64,000 nt of DNA from an uncultured Ruminococcus sp. (lineage in GTDB: Bacteria; Bacillota; Clostridia; Oscillospirales; Ruminococcaceae). Location: positions 62,001-126,000 of the forward strand of contig NZ_CAKSNX010000004.1 of NCBI RefSeq assembly GCF_934476685.1, read 5' to 3'. A model generated the notes under the pieces. That model saw only the letters and a program-made list of their open reading frames with translations, was not told the DNA's origin and did not search any database. Each line of letters opens with the position of its first letter. The stretch's first letter is position 1. The position numbers and the translations under genes are program-made. Of the stretch, positions 24,648 to 32,826 are shown in pieces.

Positions 24648-25598
24648 ATGAACGGAAGTAAATTAGATTCAGCTGTAAAAATCCTGCCGCAGAGTTTGCG
24701 CTCAGCAATATCTCAGATCACACCTAGCAGCAAACAGCAGATAAACGAGATAAGGCTTCGCCTTTACAAGCCGTTGACAATTTCCACTTTTAGCGGAGAG
24801 TACGCTTTAAGCTCAGCAGGGGATCTTGTTGACACAATGTCCAAAGATGCGGTAATGGTATATGAATATGATATAGAAACAGTGATTACAAGGGTATTTA
24901 AAAACTCTCTGTACAGCTATAAAAACGAACTTACAGCGGGATATATGACTTATGATGGCGGCTGTCGTATCGGGTTTTGCGGAACGGCAGTGGTAAATAC
25001 AGATAACAGGTGCAGCATTGAAAATATAAAAAATATATCGTCGGTAAATATAAGGATACCCCGTGAGATCGTAGGCTGTGCTGATGAAATTTACACTTCG
25101 ATGTTTTCAGACGGACTTAAAGGGCTTCTCATCTGCGGCGCACCGGCAAGCGGAAAGACAACGCTGCTTAGAGATCTTACTCGTCTGATAGGGAATAGAT
25201 ATAAGGTTTCGCTTATTGACGAACGAGGTGAAATAGCTGCATCTGTAAAGGGCAAAGCACAAAACGATATAGGTGTTCTTACAGATGTATTTAATTCTTA
25301 CAGCCGATACTATGGGATAATGACTGCTGTGCGTGTGATGTCGCCTAAAGCTATCGTTTGTGACGAAATAGGTTCGGACGATGATCTTATAGCTTTAAAA
25401 TATGCAGTTAATTCAGGAGTTAAGATCATAGCCTCCTGTCATACAGACAGTGTTGACGATATAAAGAGCAAACCGATAATTTCAGAGTTGATCAAATACG
25501 ATGTATTTGATTACTGCGTTTTTCTTGGCAGAAACGGTAAAGTCGAAAAAATAACAGATATGAGGAATAAAAAATGTTTAAGCTTGCAGGCTGTCTGA
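24648..25598 (+). CDS. spoIIIAA: Stage III sporulation protein AA (ATPase)
   Basis: The ATPase of the SpoIIIA-SpoIIQ channel that links mother cell and forespore after engulfment. It resembles type II/IV secretion ATPases. The 316 residues show INEIRLRLYKPL near the N-terminus, Walker A CGAPASGKTTLLRDL (about 166-180), LIDERGEIAA, and DEIGSDDDLIAL. A strong AAAGGAG site precedes ATG 24648. It is first in the eight-gene operon and overlaps spoIIIAB by 25 bases. Confidence 0.95.
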   Translation: MNGSKLDSAVKILPQSLRSAISQITPSSKQQINEIRLRLYKPLTISTFSGEYALSSAGDLVDTMSKDAVMVYEYDIETVITRVFKNSLYSYKNELTAGYMTYDGGCRIGFCGTAVVNTDNRCSIENIKNISSVNIRIPREIVGCADEIYTSMFSDGLKGLLICGAPASGKTTLLRDLTRLIGNRYKVSLIDERGEIAASVKGKAQNDIGVLTDVFNSYSRYYGIMTAVRVMSPKAIVCDEIGSDDDLIALKYAVNSGVKIIASCHTDSVDDIKSKPIISELIKYDVFDYCVFLGRNGKVEKITDMRNKKCLSLQAV

Positions 25599-26065
25599 TG
25601 CTCATAACTGCAGGTGCTTATGGCGGATTTGCAGCGTCAAATGACCTTAAAAACCGCTGTGAATACATAAGACAAGCACTAAAACTTACAGAAAGTATTG
25701 AGATATACCTTAACTCTGACTATTTAACAGCTGAGGAAATGATCGAAAAACTAAAGGGCGACAACTCTCTCAATCAGCTTGATTTGAAAAATTACTACTT
25801 TCATGATAATATTACGGCAGAATTAGCTGAACATATCAGACAGAATAAATCATGCGGCTGTTATGACGCAGCTCTAAAACTGGCAGACTTCTTTGAAGAT
25901 TTCGGCAAGACAGATCTAAATGGTCAGAACTCAAAAACACAGGTATTAAAAAATGAGCTTACACAGCTTTATAAAGAAAATACAGATAAGTATGAAAAAA
26001 ATCACAAACTGTATCAGGTGCTTGGCATATCTGTCGGAGTGTTGACGGCACTTGTGCTGATATAA
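25574..26065 (+). CDS. spoIIIAB: Stage III sporulation protein AB
   Basis: A 163-residue protein with N-terminal and C-terminal hydrophobic segments (about 4-22 and 146-163) and a helical middle, the layout of SpoIIIAB, which resembles a GspF-like platform subunit. RCEYIRQALKLTESIEIYL and the late KLYQVLGISVGVLTALVLI are typical. The start at ATG 25574 is preceded by GAGG and lies inside the end of spoIIIAA, so translation is probably coupled. Confidence 0.9.
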   Translation: MFKLAGCLMLITAGAYGGFAASNDLKNRCEYIRQALKLTESIEIYLNSDYLTAEEMIEKLKGDNSLNQLDLKNYYFHDNITAELAEHIRQNKSCGCYDAALKLADFFEDFGKTDLNGQNSKTQVLKNELTQLYKENTDKYEKNHKLYQVLGISVGVLTALVLI

Positions 26066-26099
26066 CAAAGGATCATAAAACTGGAGGCGCAGCAAAGCT

Positions 26100-26297
26100 A
26101 TGGATATTGATTTTATATTTAAAATTGCAGCAATAGGCATAATCGTTGCCGTGCTTAATCAGCTTCTGAAACGTGCCGAGCGTGACGAACAGGCAATGAT
26201 GACAACTCTTGCAGGTCTTGTTGTTGTACTTATGATGATAGTTAATCAGATAGGTGATCTTTTCGATACTATTAAAAAGATATTCGGATTGTACTGA
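26100..26297 (+). CDS. spoIIIAC: Stage III sporulation protein AC
   Basis: A 65-residue membrane protein with two hydrophobic helices: residues about 3-20 (FKIAAIGIIVAVLNQLLKR) and about 35-55 (TLAGLVVVLMMIVNQIGDLF). It has the length and pattern of SpoIIIAC. A GGAGG site lies upstream, and its stop codon overlaps the start of spoIIIAD. It is an essential part of the mother-cell side of the SpoIIIA channel. Confidence 0.93.
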   Translation: MDIDFIFKIAAIGIIVAVLNQLLKRAERDEQAMMTTLAGLVVVLMMIVNQIGDLFDTIKKIFGLY

Positions 26298-26683
26298 TGG
26301 ACATTGTTATTGTTATAGGGTTTTGTATAGCTGCAGTCTGTGCCTGTAAAATAATCGAAAAAACAGGTTCAGAAATAAAAATATTTATGGTCTTTGCAGC
26401 AATGGCTGTTATATTTTTAAAGACATCATCGTCGCTCGGTTCAATATTTGCGCAAATTAAATATCTGTTTTCACAAGGCAGTATAGATGAACAGTACATA
26501 AAGATTCTGTTTAAAGGTCTTGGAATTTGCTATATAACAAAATTCGCCTGTGACTACTGCCGTGACTGCGGAGAAAATGCTATCGCAGGACAAGCTGAAC
26601 TTGCTGGTAAGATAGCATTGCTTATGATATCGCTTCCGCTTTTTAACGCTCTGATAAATATAGTAAGTTCACTGTTGTTTTAA
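26297..26683 (+). CDS. spoIIIAD: Stage III sporulation protein AD
   Basis: A 128-residue membrane protein with about four hydrophobic segments. The central ISEY-like region reads KGLGICYITKFACDYCRDCGENAIAGQAELAGKIALLMISLPLF in overlapping parts, with conserved Cys and Asp residues typical of SpoIIIAD. It follows spoIIIAC with overlapping stop and start codons and precedes spoIIIAE by 16 bases. Confidence 0.93.
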   Translation: MDIVIVIGFCIAAVCACKIIEKTGSEIKIFMVFAAMAVIFLKTSSSLGSIFAQIKYLFSQGSIDEQYIKILFKGLGICYITKFACDYCRDCGENAIAGQAELAGKIALLMISLPLFNALINIVSSLLF

Positions 26684-26699
26684 AATAGAGGATATAAAA

Positions 26700-27830
26700 A
26701 TGAAAAAGCTTATATTAACGCTTATCCTTTGCGTTATATTTACCATAATATGCCCTGGTGCGTATGCACAAAGTGAAGATGATGATTTTGCAGAAATAAA
26801 AGATCAGATAAGTCAAGAGCTTAAAGCCGCATCAGATGACGATACAGCTGATATACTAAAAAAAGAGGATATATCAGTGGAAAACCCTGACAGCATAAGC
26901 GATTTCAGTATAAGCTCGGTCTTTTCTGAACTTTTCGATATGTTTAAAAGCAGTCTGCGCACACCGATAGTTATGCTAGGCAAAATAATGGCGATCTCCC
27001 TTGTTTATGCTGCGCTTAAATGTATGTACCTTGATAGTTCACCGACAGACAAAGCTTTCGGAACTATCTGTGTTCTGGTAATGATAATAGTGATGTCGGA
27101 TTCTGTATCATCATCAATAGGATCTTTGAAGAGCAGTATTGAAAACATAAATAATTTTATGATATCATACATACCCATATTTACAGCTGTTACTGCGGCA
27201 GGCGGACATACTGTAACAGCTGGCAGTTACAGTGCTGCTACATTGCTTGTATGCGAAGCTGCGGCATTTGTTGTATCTAAAATAATGATGCCTGTTGTTT
27301 CTGCCGTACTTGCTTTAACTATCATTTCTGCAATAAATCCGCAGCTAAAGTTTGCAGGCATAGCTGAGTCATTCAAAAAACTTACGGTATGGCTGCTCGC
27401 CACGGTTATGATGATCTTTTTAGGACTTATGTCTATTCAGGGCATCACCGGAGCATCGGCAGATAATCTTGCAGCTAAGACTATACGTCTTGCCGCCTCC
27501 AGCATTATTCCGGTAATAGGAGGTTCAGTTTCGGAGGCTTATACTGCTGTAAAAGGCAGTATGGGTGTTATTCGTTCGGCAACAGGTAGTATAGGGATAC
27601 TTATAATTTTTTTCATGGCTATAAAACCCTTTATTGCTGTTCTCACGATAAAAGCTGCTGTGTGGACTGGAAAAGTAGTAAATGAACTTCTTGGATTGAG
27701 TGACACAGCTGAATTCTTAAAAAGCATAAATTATATCCTGTCCATTGGGATAAGTATACTGATAGCATTTTCAACGGCTTTTATTATATCTACTGCCGCA
27801 GTTATGTCGGCAGCTGCGGGAGGTATATAA
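26700..27830 (+). CDS. spoIIIAE: Stage III sporulation protein AE
   Basis: A 376-residue polytopic membrane protein of the SpoIIIA channel. It has a cleavable-looking signal peptide (about 1-23, ending AYA), an acidic extracytoplasmic stretch, then roughly seven membrane helices from about residue 90 to 372. IPIFTAVTAAGGHTVTAGSYSA and the late LLGLSDTAEFLKSINYI are recognisable SpoIIIAE segments. It is close-spaced to both neighbours in the operon. Confidence 0.93.
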   Translation: MKKLILTLILCVIFTIICPGAYAQSEDDDFAEIKDQISQELKAASDDDTADILKKEDISVENPDSISDFSISSVFSELFDMFKSSLRTPIVMLGKIMAISLVYAALKCMYLDSSPTDKAFGTICVLVMIIVMSDSVSSSIGSLKSSIENINNFMISYIPIFTAVTAAGGHTVTAGSYSAATLLVCEAAAFVVSKIMMPVVSAVLALTIISAINPQLKFAGIAESFKKLTVWLLATVMMIFLGLMSIQGITGASADNLAAKTIRLAASSIIPVIGGSVSEAYTAVKGSMGVIRSATGSIGILIIFFMAIKPFIAVLTIKAAVWTGKVVNELLGLSDTAEFLKSINYILSIGISILIAFSTAFIISTAAVMSAAAGGI

Positions 27831-27831
27831 A

Positions 27832-28329
27832 ATGGATCTGATAAAATCAGCTGTTTTTATTGCCTGCATAATGGGTGTAATAAGCACATTCCTTGATATT
27901 GCAGCGCCTGAGTGCAGTCAGAAAAAACAGCTTTTGACAATAGCGGGCATTATCACACTTCTGGCAGTATGTTCAGTTTTTACGGGTAAAGGATTTAAGC
28001 TTAGCCTTGACAGCTATTCTTTTGATAATGAAGATACTTATTATTCGGATCAGATAAATTATAATACTCAAAATGCTGTACTTTCAGCGGCTCAGAAAAA
28101 ATATGAGGAATATTTTCTGGATAAGCTTAATAGTAATAGTATCAGGACAGAGAAAATAGATGTTAAACTAAGTTTAAACGAACAAGATGAGGTGTATGCA
28201 GAGTATGTGTATATTACATTACATAATGAATCTGACAGTGAGCGGGCATCTGAGCTTGTAAAACAGGATCTTCCTGATACAGAAATACTCTTTAAAACGG
28301 AGAATGACAATGAAATTCAAGATCAATAA
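27832..28329 (+). CDS. spoIIIAF: Stage III sporulation protein AF
   Basis: A 165-residue protein with two N-terminal hydrophobic helices (about 5-22 and 34-50) and a soluble, acidic C-terminal ring-building-motif domain. The layout matches SpoIIIAF. It starts two bases after the spoIIIAE stop and overlaps the spoIIIAG start. Sequence conservation in this family is low, so operon position carries much of the weight. Confidence 0.88.
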   Translation: MDLIKSAVFIACIMGVISTFLDIAAPECSQKKQLLTIAGIITLLAVCSVFTGKGFKLSLDSYSFDNEDTYYSDQINYNTQNAVLSAAQKKYEEYFLDKLNSNSIRTEKIDVKLSLNEQDEVYAEYVYITLHNESDSERASELVKQDLPDTEILFKTENDNEIQDQ

Positions 28330-28870
28330 GGAAAATTTCAAAAATCTTTTAAAAAAAGAAAACAGGTTAAAGCTTATTGCCGCACTTGGAATGATCGGCG
28401 TTCTGCTCATTATGCTTTCAGAGTTTATCCCTTCAAACAGTAAGGAGTCATCTTCTGATAAGCAGGAAAAAGCAGAATACAATATTTCAGCAGATGAAAC
28501 AGAAGCATATAAAACTCAGATACAGAATGAACTTAAAGAACTGCTGGAGCAGATAGACGGGGTAGGAGAGTGCAGCGTTATGCTTACAGTAGAAGGTACT
28601 ACCGAGTATGTATACGCAGAAAATGTAAGCAAATATACTGATACAGATTCAAACCGAACAAGCGATAAATATGAAAATGACATAGTTTTTATAGAAAAGG
28701 ACGGTGAAAAGCAGGCTTTGGTAAAAAAAATCGTAAAGCCGAAAATAAATGGCGTACTGATAGTCTGTAAAGGAGGTGGAAATGCAAAAATAAATGAAAA
28801 AGTTATTAATGCTGCGGCTACGGCGCTTAATATATCCGCCGGTAAAATATGTGTAGAAGCCAAAATATAA
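28310..28870 (+). CDS. spoIIIAG: Stage III sporulation protein AG
   Basis: Forms the large ring of the channel in the intermembrane space. Start ATG 28310 is chosen because CGGAG lies about seven bases upstream; the in-frame ATG at 28304 is too close. The 186 residues have a short basic tail, one membrane helix (about 22-40), a charged linker, and the ring domain. That domain begins LLEQIDGVGECSVMLTVEGTTEYVYAEN and ends VNGVLIVCKGGGNAKINEKV-like, as in SpoIIIAG. Confidence 0.92.
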   Translation: MKFKINKENFKNLLKKENRLKLIAALGMIGVLLIMLSEFIPSNSKESSSDKQEKAEYNISADETEAYKTQIQNELKELLEQIDGVGECSVMLTVEGTTEYVYAENVSKYTDTDSNRTSDKYENDIVFIEKDGEKQALVKKIVKPKINGVLIVCKGGGNAKINEKVINAAATALNISAGKICVEAKI

Positions 28871-28894
28871 CATCACAGAAAGAGGTATGAAAAA

Positions 28895-29440
28895 ATGAAA
28901 AAGCCAAGTTTTATAATCGGTAAAAAGCAGATCGTTCTCGCTGGTATGACGCTTATGCTGGGAATAGCGATCTATGTAAACTATGCGGTATCGTCATCGG
29001 GTCACGAAATCAAGACAACAGGAAAAATGGAAAACCAAAGCGTGAATTACGGTGACGCAGAGCTTGTCAGCGCAGACGAGGCAGGAGATGATTATTTTGC
29101 ACAGGCAAGGATCGACAGAATGACTGCCCGTGACAAGGCAGAAGAAACTCTGAAAAATATAATCAGCGGCGGTGATACCACTGATGAAGAGAAAACTGTT
29201 GCTGAAGAAGAGGCTGAGGCAATGAGTGGGTTGATAGAATCGGAATCAAAGATAGAAGCACTGATAAAAGCAGCGGGCTTTTCGGATTGCGTATGTTACC
29301 TTGACGGTGAAAACGCCAATATAGTGGTAAAAGCAGGCAGCGACGGACTTGTTGCCAGTGAAGCAGCACAGATAAAGGATATACTGCTCAGTGAAGTATC
29401 TGTGCCTGCCGAAAACATAAGAATTTTTGACGTTGCATAA
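28895..29440 (+). CDS. spoIIIAH: Stage III sporulation protein AH
   Basis: The mother-cell protein that binds SpoIIQ across the intermembrane space. Its 181 residues have a basic N-terminus, one membrane helix (about 12-31), a charged region with ARIDRMTARDKAEETLKNI, and a C-terminal ring domain ending in IKDILLSEVSVPAENIRIFDV, all typical of SpoIIIAH. A weaker AGAGG site precedes the ATG. It is the last gene of the operon; no clear terminator follows. Confidence 0.92.
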   Translation: MKKPSFIIGKKQIVLAGMTLMLGIAIYVNYAVSSSGHEIKTTGKMENQSVNYGDAELVSADEAGDDYFAQARIDRMTARDKAEETLKNIISGGDTTDEEKTVAEEEAEAMSGLIESESKIEALIKAAGFSDCVCYLDGENANIVVKAGSDGLVASEAAQIKDILLSEVSVPAENIRIFDVA

Positions 29441-29531
29441 AAAATCTCCCTTTAAAAAGTAGGTATTGTCAATGTAAAGAACTATCACAGGTCATAAAGA
29501 ACTTCTGTAAAAAAAAATCCTGCAAAAATAC

Positions 29532-29560
29532 TTGTAACATCAAGTGAAATATGTTATAAT
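29532..29560 (+). promoter_or_regulatory. SigA promoter upstream of the Asp23 gene
   Basis: TTGTAA (29532-29537), a 17-base spacer and a perfect TATAAT (29555-29560). This separates vegetative expression of the nusB-recN region from the sporulation operon upstream. Confidence 0.78.
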
Positions 29561-29612
29561 ATATGTAATTATACAAAGCACTATTCAGTATTTTTTATTG
29601 GAGGGTTTATAA

Positions 29613-29960
29613 ATGACAGAAGGTTCAAAGAAAGTTGAAAAAAGTCTTCACATCAGCCAGGACGTGATCGCTCAGATAATCACAAACTCAGTTGAGGAGA
29701 TCGACGGCGTTTATGGCATTGCTCCGGTTATGAAAACCCCACGTCAGCTTTGGTTCAGGCAGGAAAATTTCGGGAACATAAGGATAGGTCTTGTAGATGA
29801 TGTTCTTTCGGTTTCTATCGGAATTATACTTGATAATGGGTCAAAGGCTGTTGCTTCTGCCGAGCAGGTGCAGGAGAAGATAAAAAGTTCCGTTCAGACA
29901 ATGCTTGGTCTTACTGTTGCAAAAGTTAATGTAACGGTATGTGGCGTACATTTTGAATAA
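29613..29960 (+). CDS. Asp23/Gls24 family envelope stress response protein
   Basis: A 115-residue member of the Asp23 family, equivalent in position to Bacillus YqhY, which lies between accC and nusB and is linked to acetyl-CoA carboxylase activity. LHISQDVIAQIITNSVEEIDGVYGIAP and the C-terminal VQTMLGLTVAKVNVTVCGVHF are characteristic. It is cytoplasmic with no membrane segment. accB and accC are not adjacent here. A GGAGG site precedes ATG 29613. Confidence 0.92.
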   Translation: MTEGSKKVEKSLHISQDVIAQIITNSVEEIDGVYGIAPVMKTPRQLWFRQENFGNIRIGLVDDVLSVSIGIILDNGSKAVASAEQVQEKIKSSVQTMLGLTVAKVNVTVCGVHFE

Positions 29961-29962
29961 TA

Positions 29963-30000
29963 AAGGCTGATCGTTTCGTAATTTCGGAACGGTCGGCTTT
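29963..30000 (+). terminator. Weak hairpin between Asp23 and nusB, possible partial terminator
   Basis: AAGGCTGATCGTT pairs with AACGGTCGGCTT with G-U pairs and one bulge around an eleven-base loop. Only three T residues follow, so read-through into nusB is likely. Confidence 0.45.
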
Positions 30001-30054
30001 GTGCTGTAAAAATGATCCGATAAACGGATAAATAAATATAAAGGAAGTGTTTAT

Positions 30055-30471
30055 GTGGCTAAAAGAAGAGAAGTAAGACATGCCGCTTTTCTGCTGTCAT
30101 TTGAAAAAATGTTTTTAGATGATCCTCTGGAGAGCATTTTTGAAACAGCTGAAGAAATAGATGAGATATTAGTAAACGATGAAGTGAAAAATCTGGTTGA
30201 AAATATTTTCGCAAAACAGGAAGAACTTGATGAGATAATTGCAAAGTTTTCAGATAAAAGAGCTGTAAGCAGAATACCTAAGATCAATCTTGCAATACTC
30301 AGACTTGCTATATATGAGGCTCTTTATGATGAGAAAGTACCTGTGAATGTTGCGATCAGTGAAGCTGTAACATTGGCGCAGGCATATGCTCTTGAACCAG
30401 ATATTGCATTTGTAAACGGTGTGTTGGGCTCATTTTCAAAGAGTCTTCCTAAGGAAGAAGATAACAAGTAA
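30055..30471 (+). CDS. nusB: Transcription antitermination factor NusB
   Basis: Binds the boxA RNA of rRNA leaders with NusE (ribosomal protein S10) to support rRNA antitermination. The all-helical product of 138 residues begins MAKRREVRHAAFLLSFEKMF. Its C-terminal part, PKINLAILRLAIYEALYDEKVPVNVAISEAVTLA, matches the family strongly. The start is GTG 30055, eight bases after AAGGAAG; the ATG two bases earlier is out of frame. The stop overlaps the next gene by one base. Confidence 0.95.
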   Translation: MAKRREVRHAAFLLSFEKMFLDDPLESIFETAEEIDEILVNDEVKNLVENIFAKQEELDEIIAKFSDKRAVSRIPKINLAILRLAIYEALYDEKVPVNVAISEAVTLAQAYALEPDIAFVNGVLGSFSKSLPKEEDNK

Positions 30472-31424
30472 TGGGAATTTATCTAGGCATAGATACAAGC
30501 AATTATACAACATCATGCGCACTTCTTGATACAGACAAACGACAAATTTTGTCTATGAAAAAGCTTTTGCCTGTAAAAAAAGGTGAGCGTGGATTAAGGC
30601 AGTCCGATGCAGTTTTTCATCATACAGTACAGTTGCCTGCGCTTATGAGAGATCTTTTTGATAATCAAGAGTTCAGAAATATAAGACCTGAAGCCGTTTG
30701 CTATTCAAGATCTCCACGACTTACAGAAGGCTCATATATGCCATGCTTTCTTGTGGGAAAATGCGTTGGTGAATCTGTTGCAGCGGCAAATGGGATAGAA
30801 GTGTATTCTACATCTCACCAGATCGGACATATTCTTGCGGCATTATATTCCTGCGGACGGCTGGATCTTATAAAAAAAGGTGAACCTTTTCTTGCTTTTC
30901 ATGTCAGTGGTGGTACTACTGATTTACTGCTATGTAAGTATGATTCTGAAAATATACTTGATATTACAGAGGTTGGTACGTCACTTGATCTGAAAGCAGG
31001 ACAGTGCATTGATCGTCTTGGCGTTAAGCTTGGACTTGATTTTCCATGCGGTGCAGAACTTGAAAAGCTTGCATCAAAAAGCAGCAGGAAATTCAAAATC
31101 AAGCCAACTATAAAAGATTGCAGCTGTTGCTTATCAGGACTTGAAAATAAATTTACAGATATGCTTAAAAGCGGCGAAAGCTCCGAAGATACAGCTAAAT
31201 TCTGTCTTGATTTCATATATGAAAATATAAGTGCAATGACAAAAAATGCTCTAGAAAAATACGGTGATATGCCGGTAATTTTTGCAGGCGGTGTTATGTC
31301 AGACAAACTTATCAAAGATAGACTTATGGCGGAGTTCAGATGTTTTTTTGCTGAACCTCAGCTGTCATGTGATAACGCCGTTGGTGTTGCAGTTTACGCA
31401 GCTTTAAAGAGAGGAATGATCTGA
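30471..31424 (+). CDS. TsaD/Kae1-like M22 family paralogue
   Basis: An ASKHA-fold protein of 317 residues related to TsaD, the enzyme that makes N6-threonylcarbamoyladenosine in tRNA. The phosphate loop GIDTSNYTTSCALLD, the metal motif STSHQIGHILAAL (His-x-x-Gly-His), HVSGGTTDLLLC, and FAGGVMSDKLI are present. Yet the N-terminal third differs from true TsaD (no GGVVPELASR block) and the protein is shorter. Clostridia carry this paralogue in the nusB-xseA operon in addition to real TsaD. Its substrate is unknown. Start and stop codons overlap those of both neighbours. Confidence 0.85.
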   Translation: MGIYLGIDTSNYTTSCALLDTDKRQILSMKKLLPVKKGERGLRQSDAVFHHTVQLPALMRDLFDNQEFRNIRPEAVCYSRSPRLTEGSYMPCFLVGKCVGESVAAANGIEVYSTSHQIGHILAALYSCGRLDLIKKGEPFLAFHVSGGTTDLLLCKYDSENILDITEVGTSLDLKAGQCIDRLGVKLGLDFPCGAELEKLASKSSRKFKIKPTIKDCSCCLSGLENKFTDMLKSGESSEDTAKFCLDFIYENISAMTKNALEKYGDMPVIFAGGVMSDKLIKDRLMAEFRCFFAEPQLSCDNAVGVAVYAALKRGMI

Positions 31425-32641
31425 TGAGTTCTGTTTTAACTGTATCACAGCTTAACAGATATGTGTCATTTAAAATTAAATCTGATCTTAAGCTCAAAGG
31501 CATAGCCGTTAAAGGTGAAATATCGAATTTCAATCTTAATTATAGATCAGGACACGCTTACTTTACAGTTAAAGATAAGGAAAGTGCTGTAAAAGCAGTT
31601 ATGTTTTCTTCTAATGCATCAAAACTGAAATTCATTCCCGAAAACGGAATGAGTGTACTTGTGGTAGGCAACCTTGAAGTTTATGAGCGTGACGGAGTAT
31701 ATCAGATCGTTGTAACTGAACTTATGCTGTTGGGTGCGGGTGCAGTTCACGACCAGCTCCAGGCTTTAAAAGAAAAGCTTAAAAAAATGGGTGTGTTTGA
31801 TATCAGTGCAAAACGCACTATTACAGCTAAACCTAAGAAAATAGCCGTTGTTACTTCACAAAATGGTGCTGCTTTGCAGGATATAATTAATATTATCCAA
31901 AGACGGTATCCTGTTTGTGAATTAAATGTTTTTCCTGCGTTGGTGCAGGGGGCGGCAGCGCCAAAATCCATTGCGGATGCTCTTTTAAAAGCAGATAACA
32001 GCGGAGCTGATACTCTTATTTTAGCGAGGGGCGGTGGATCTGATGAAGATCTTATGGCGTTTAATACAGAAAGCGTAGCAATGGCTGTATTTAACTGCAA
32101 AACTCCTGTTATTTCGGCTGTCGGTCATGAAACAGATACAACGCTTGCGGACTATGCAGCGGATATGCGTGCGCCTACACCATCGGCAGCAGCAGAACTT
32201 GCTGTGCCTGATATGCAAGGATTGATAAATAATATTGAACATTTAAAGCGCAGATTATCTGTAAATTATGAAAATCTGTTAAGAGCAAAGGAAAATGAGC
32301 TGAATAATCTGACTATAAAAATCAAATCATTTTCGCCTGCAAACATTATAAAAACTGATGAAAACAGACTTGACTTTGCTTGTGAAAGGCTTAATGAGCT
32401 TATAAGCAGGCGAATTGAGCTGCTGACTATAAAAATTGACAGCTATGTACTAAGACTTAACGCACTTAGTCCTTTTAATGTTCTTAGCCGTGGATATGCT
32501 ATCGTGGAGAAAAACGGAGAACCTGTTATGGGGATAGACAGTCTGAAAAGCAGTGATACAGTTACTCTGCGATTAGATGACGGTGAAGCTGCGGCTGTTA
32601 TTACAGATGTAAAACAATTACCGAAAGGCGGATATAAATGA
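31424..32641 (+). CDS. xseA: Exodeoxyribonuclease VII large subunit
   Basis: The catalytic subunit of the ssDNA exonuclease that degrades DNA in both directions. The 405 residues show an N-terminal OB fold (LTVSQLNRYVSFKIKSD, about 5-100), the catalytic domain with KIAVVTSQNGAALQDI and RGGGSDEDLMAFN, and GHETDTTLADYAADMRAPTPSAAAEL. Next come a helical coiled region (about 265-350) and a C-terminal SPFNVLSRGYAIV block. It overlaps xseB by four bases, so the two subunits are translationally coupled. Confidence 0.96.
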   Translation: MSSVLTVSQLNRYVSFKIKSDLKLKGIAVKGEISNFNLNYRSGHAYFTVKDKESAVKAVMFSSNASKLKFIPENGMSVLVVGNLEVYERDGVYQIVVTELMLLGAGAVHDQLQALKEKLKKMGVFDISAKRTITAKPKKIAVVTSQNGAALQDIINIIQRRYPVCELNVFPALVQGAAAPKSIADALLKADNSGADTLILARGGGSDEDLMAFNTESVAMAVFNCKTPVISAVGHETDTTLADYAADMRAPTPSAAAELAVPDMQGLINNIEHLKRRLSVNYENLLRAKENELNNLTIKIKSFSPANIIKTDENRLDFACERLNELISRRIELLTIKIDSYVLRLNALSPFNVLSRGYAIVEKNGEPVMGIDSLKSSDTVTLRLDDGEAAAVITDVKQLPKGGYK

Positions 32642-32826
32642 ATTTTGAAGAATCAATGGCCAGACTTAACGAATTGGTAGGACTGCTTGAAAATGATAAG
32701 CTGCCTTTGGATAAAGCTCTTGACTATTATAAAGAAGGAATGGATCTGTCTGTCGAATGCAGAAAAACGCTTGAAAATGCTAAGCTGACAGTTAAAACTA
32801 TGAACGGAGCAGATGAAAATGACTGA
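32638..32826 (+). CDS. xseB: Exodeoxyribonuclease VII small subunit
   Basis: The 62-residue helical hairpin that binds the XseA coiled region in many copies. NFEESMARLNELVGLLENDKLPLDKALDYYKEGMDL is the standard family signature, shown here in part of the protein. The ATG overlaps the xseA stop. The ispA start lies within its 3-prime end. Confidence 0.95.
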   Translation: MNFEESMARLNELVGLLENDKLPLDKALDYYKEGMDLSVECRKTLENAKLTVKTMNGADEND

